DNA from: Flavobacterium sp. HJJ
Lineage (GTDB): Bacteria > Bacteroidota > Bacteroidia > Flavobacteriales > Flavobacteriaceae
DNA length: 64,000 nucleotides
Reading direction: 5' to 3'
Assembly (NCBI RefSeq): GCF_015351475.1
Contig: NZ_JADKPR010000010.1
Location: 90,711 to 154,710, forward strand
The notes beneath the pieces were generated by a model. It was given only the letters and a program-made list of their open reading frames with translations. It did no database searches and was not told the DNA's origin. Numbering within the stretch: position 1 is the stretch's first letter; every line of letters starts with the position of its first letter. The position numbers and the translations under genes were made by a program. Shown here one piece after another: positions 63,484-64,000 of the stretch.

Positions 63484-63636
63484 TTTAATAGAATTTAAAA
63501 TATTTGGTAAAAATAATTCAAAAATGAACGATTATAAAATTAATTGAAATATCACTAAAAATGGGTATTGCAACTTCCATACAACTTTATCACATTTGTA
63601 AACAAAAACTTATTCAAATTGAAATTATAAACTGCA

Positions 63637-63957
63637 ATGAATTTTATAACCCAAATTGAACGAATCAAAAAAATGCACTCTTTAATTCAGACAGAAAAAA
63701 CAGGAAACCCTAGAGATTTTGCTCAACAAATGAATTTAAGCCGAAGTCATCTCTATAATTTAATAGAACAAATTAAAGAAATGGATGCACACATAAAATA
63801 TTGCAAGAAAAAAGAATGTTTTTATTATGAAAAACCTTTTGATTTAGTGTTTGTTTATTCTTTAAAAACAATTACTGATAGAGAAACTAGAGAAATTTTT
63901 GGAGGACACCACTTGCGTCCAATGATATTGGATGGAAGTATGATTACTTTGTGTTAA
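63637..63957 (+). CDS. Small HTH DNA-binding protein
   Basis: The 106-residue protein has an N-terminal winged-helix-like HTH (residues about 5-58: IKKMHSLIQTEKTGNPRDFAQQMNLSRSHLYNLIEQIKEMDAHIKY) and a short basic C-terminal region (HHLRPMILDG). Similar small HTH proteins are frequent in Flavobacterium next to small secreted or bacteriocin-like peptides. Nothing more is visible in the 43 bp left in the window. The regulon is unknown. Confidence 0.75.
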   Translation: MNFITQIERIKKMHSLIQTEKTGNPRDFAQQMNLSRSHLYNLIEQIKEMDAHIKYCKKKECFYYEKPFDLVFVYSLKTITDRETREIFGGHHLRPMILDGSMITLC

Positions 63958-64000
63958 CAAAAAGGTTGTCGCGAAAATCATTTGTAAAAAAGAATGTTTA

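Overview
The window looks like a chromosome segment of a Flavobacterium-type bacterium (Bacteroidota, Flavobacteriaceae). The evidence is low GC, a SusC/SusD outer-membrane glycan system, a type IX secretion (T9SS) sorting tail on a large surface protein, a SUF iron-sulfur operon with DUF2480, DUF4292/EnvC/TPR and flippase/dut clusters typical of the family, and many TAnnTTTG promoter -7 boxes just upstream of start codons. No rRNA, tRNA, CRISPR array or IS transposase was seen.

Layout. 1-7381 (+): the end of a starch/maltodextrin utilisation locus (SusC C-terminus, SusD, SusE-like, GH13, GH97). 7546-9339 (-): an SDR oxidoreductase and an AraC regulator. 9509-10862 (-): an MqsR-like toxin with an MqsA-like antitoxin fused to a Panacea domain, with two palindromic operator candidates. 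11007-15064 (-): mfd and a lipoprotein. 15349-19663 (+): SDR-type threonine dehydrogenase and a GH63-type glucosidase. 19833-22282: a KAP P-loop NTPase between short inverted repeats, then 1 kb without a confident gene that holds an exact 22-bp-period tandem repeat and a GC-richer foldable segment. 22283-25802 (-): M1 and S8 peptidases. 26695-30720 (+): a 1341-residue RCC1/SprB-like/LamG/LRR protein with a T9SS tail. 30781-31638 (-): an MBL-fold hydrolase.

31895-45263 (mostly +): the SUF operon, sufA-like/sufB/sufC/sufD and then sufS/sufE/sufT/DUF2480, interrupted in two ways. First, three small ORFs (two four-helix-bundle S23-type proteins and one GxxExxY protein) sit at gene junctions, each bracketed by inverted repeats of short tandem words. 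Two further junctions hold the same kind of hairpin without an ORF. Second, an accessory block lies between sufD and sufS: a Uma2-type gene, a three-gene cassette (P-loop kinase-like, PIN-GNAT-PUA-like fusion, ASCH-like protein) and a serine hydrolase.

45334-55955 (-): hflX, a structured intergenic element, a BI-1 family protein, two tandem degenerate EnvC-like proteins, a DUF4292 lipoprotein, a TPR protein, a sugar-nucleotidyltransferase, dut and a flippase. 56087-62913 (-): a six-gene operon of unknown role (two membrane/coiled-coil proteins, a substrate-binding protein fused to OmpA, ABC permease, ABC ATPase, CbxX/CfqX-type AAA). 63046-63957: a GNAT protein and a small HTH protein.

The most promising undescribed biology is (a) the hairpin-bracketed small ORFs dispersed through one housekeeping operon, which resemble 23S rRNA intervening sequences but lie in mRNA, (b) the PIN-GNAT-PUA/ASCH/kinase cassette, and (c) the ABC-OmpA-AAA operon.
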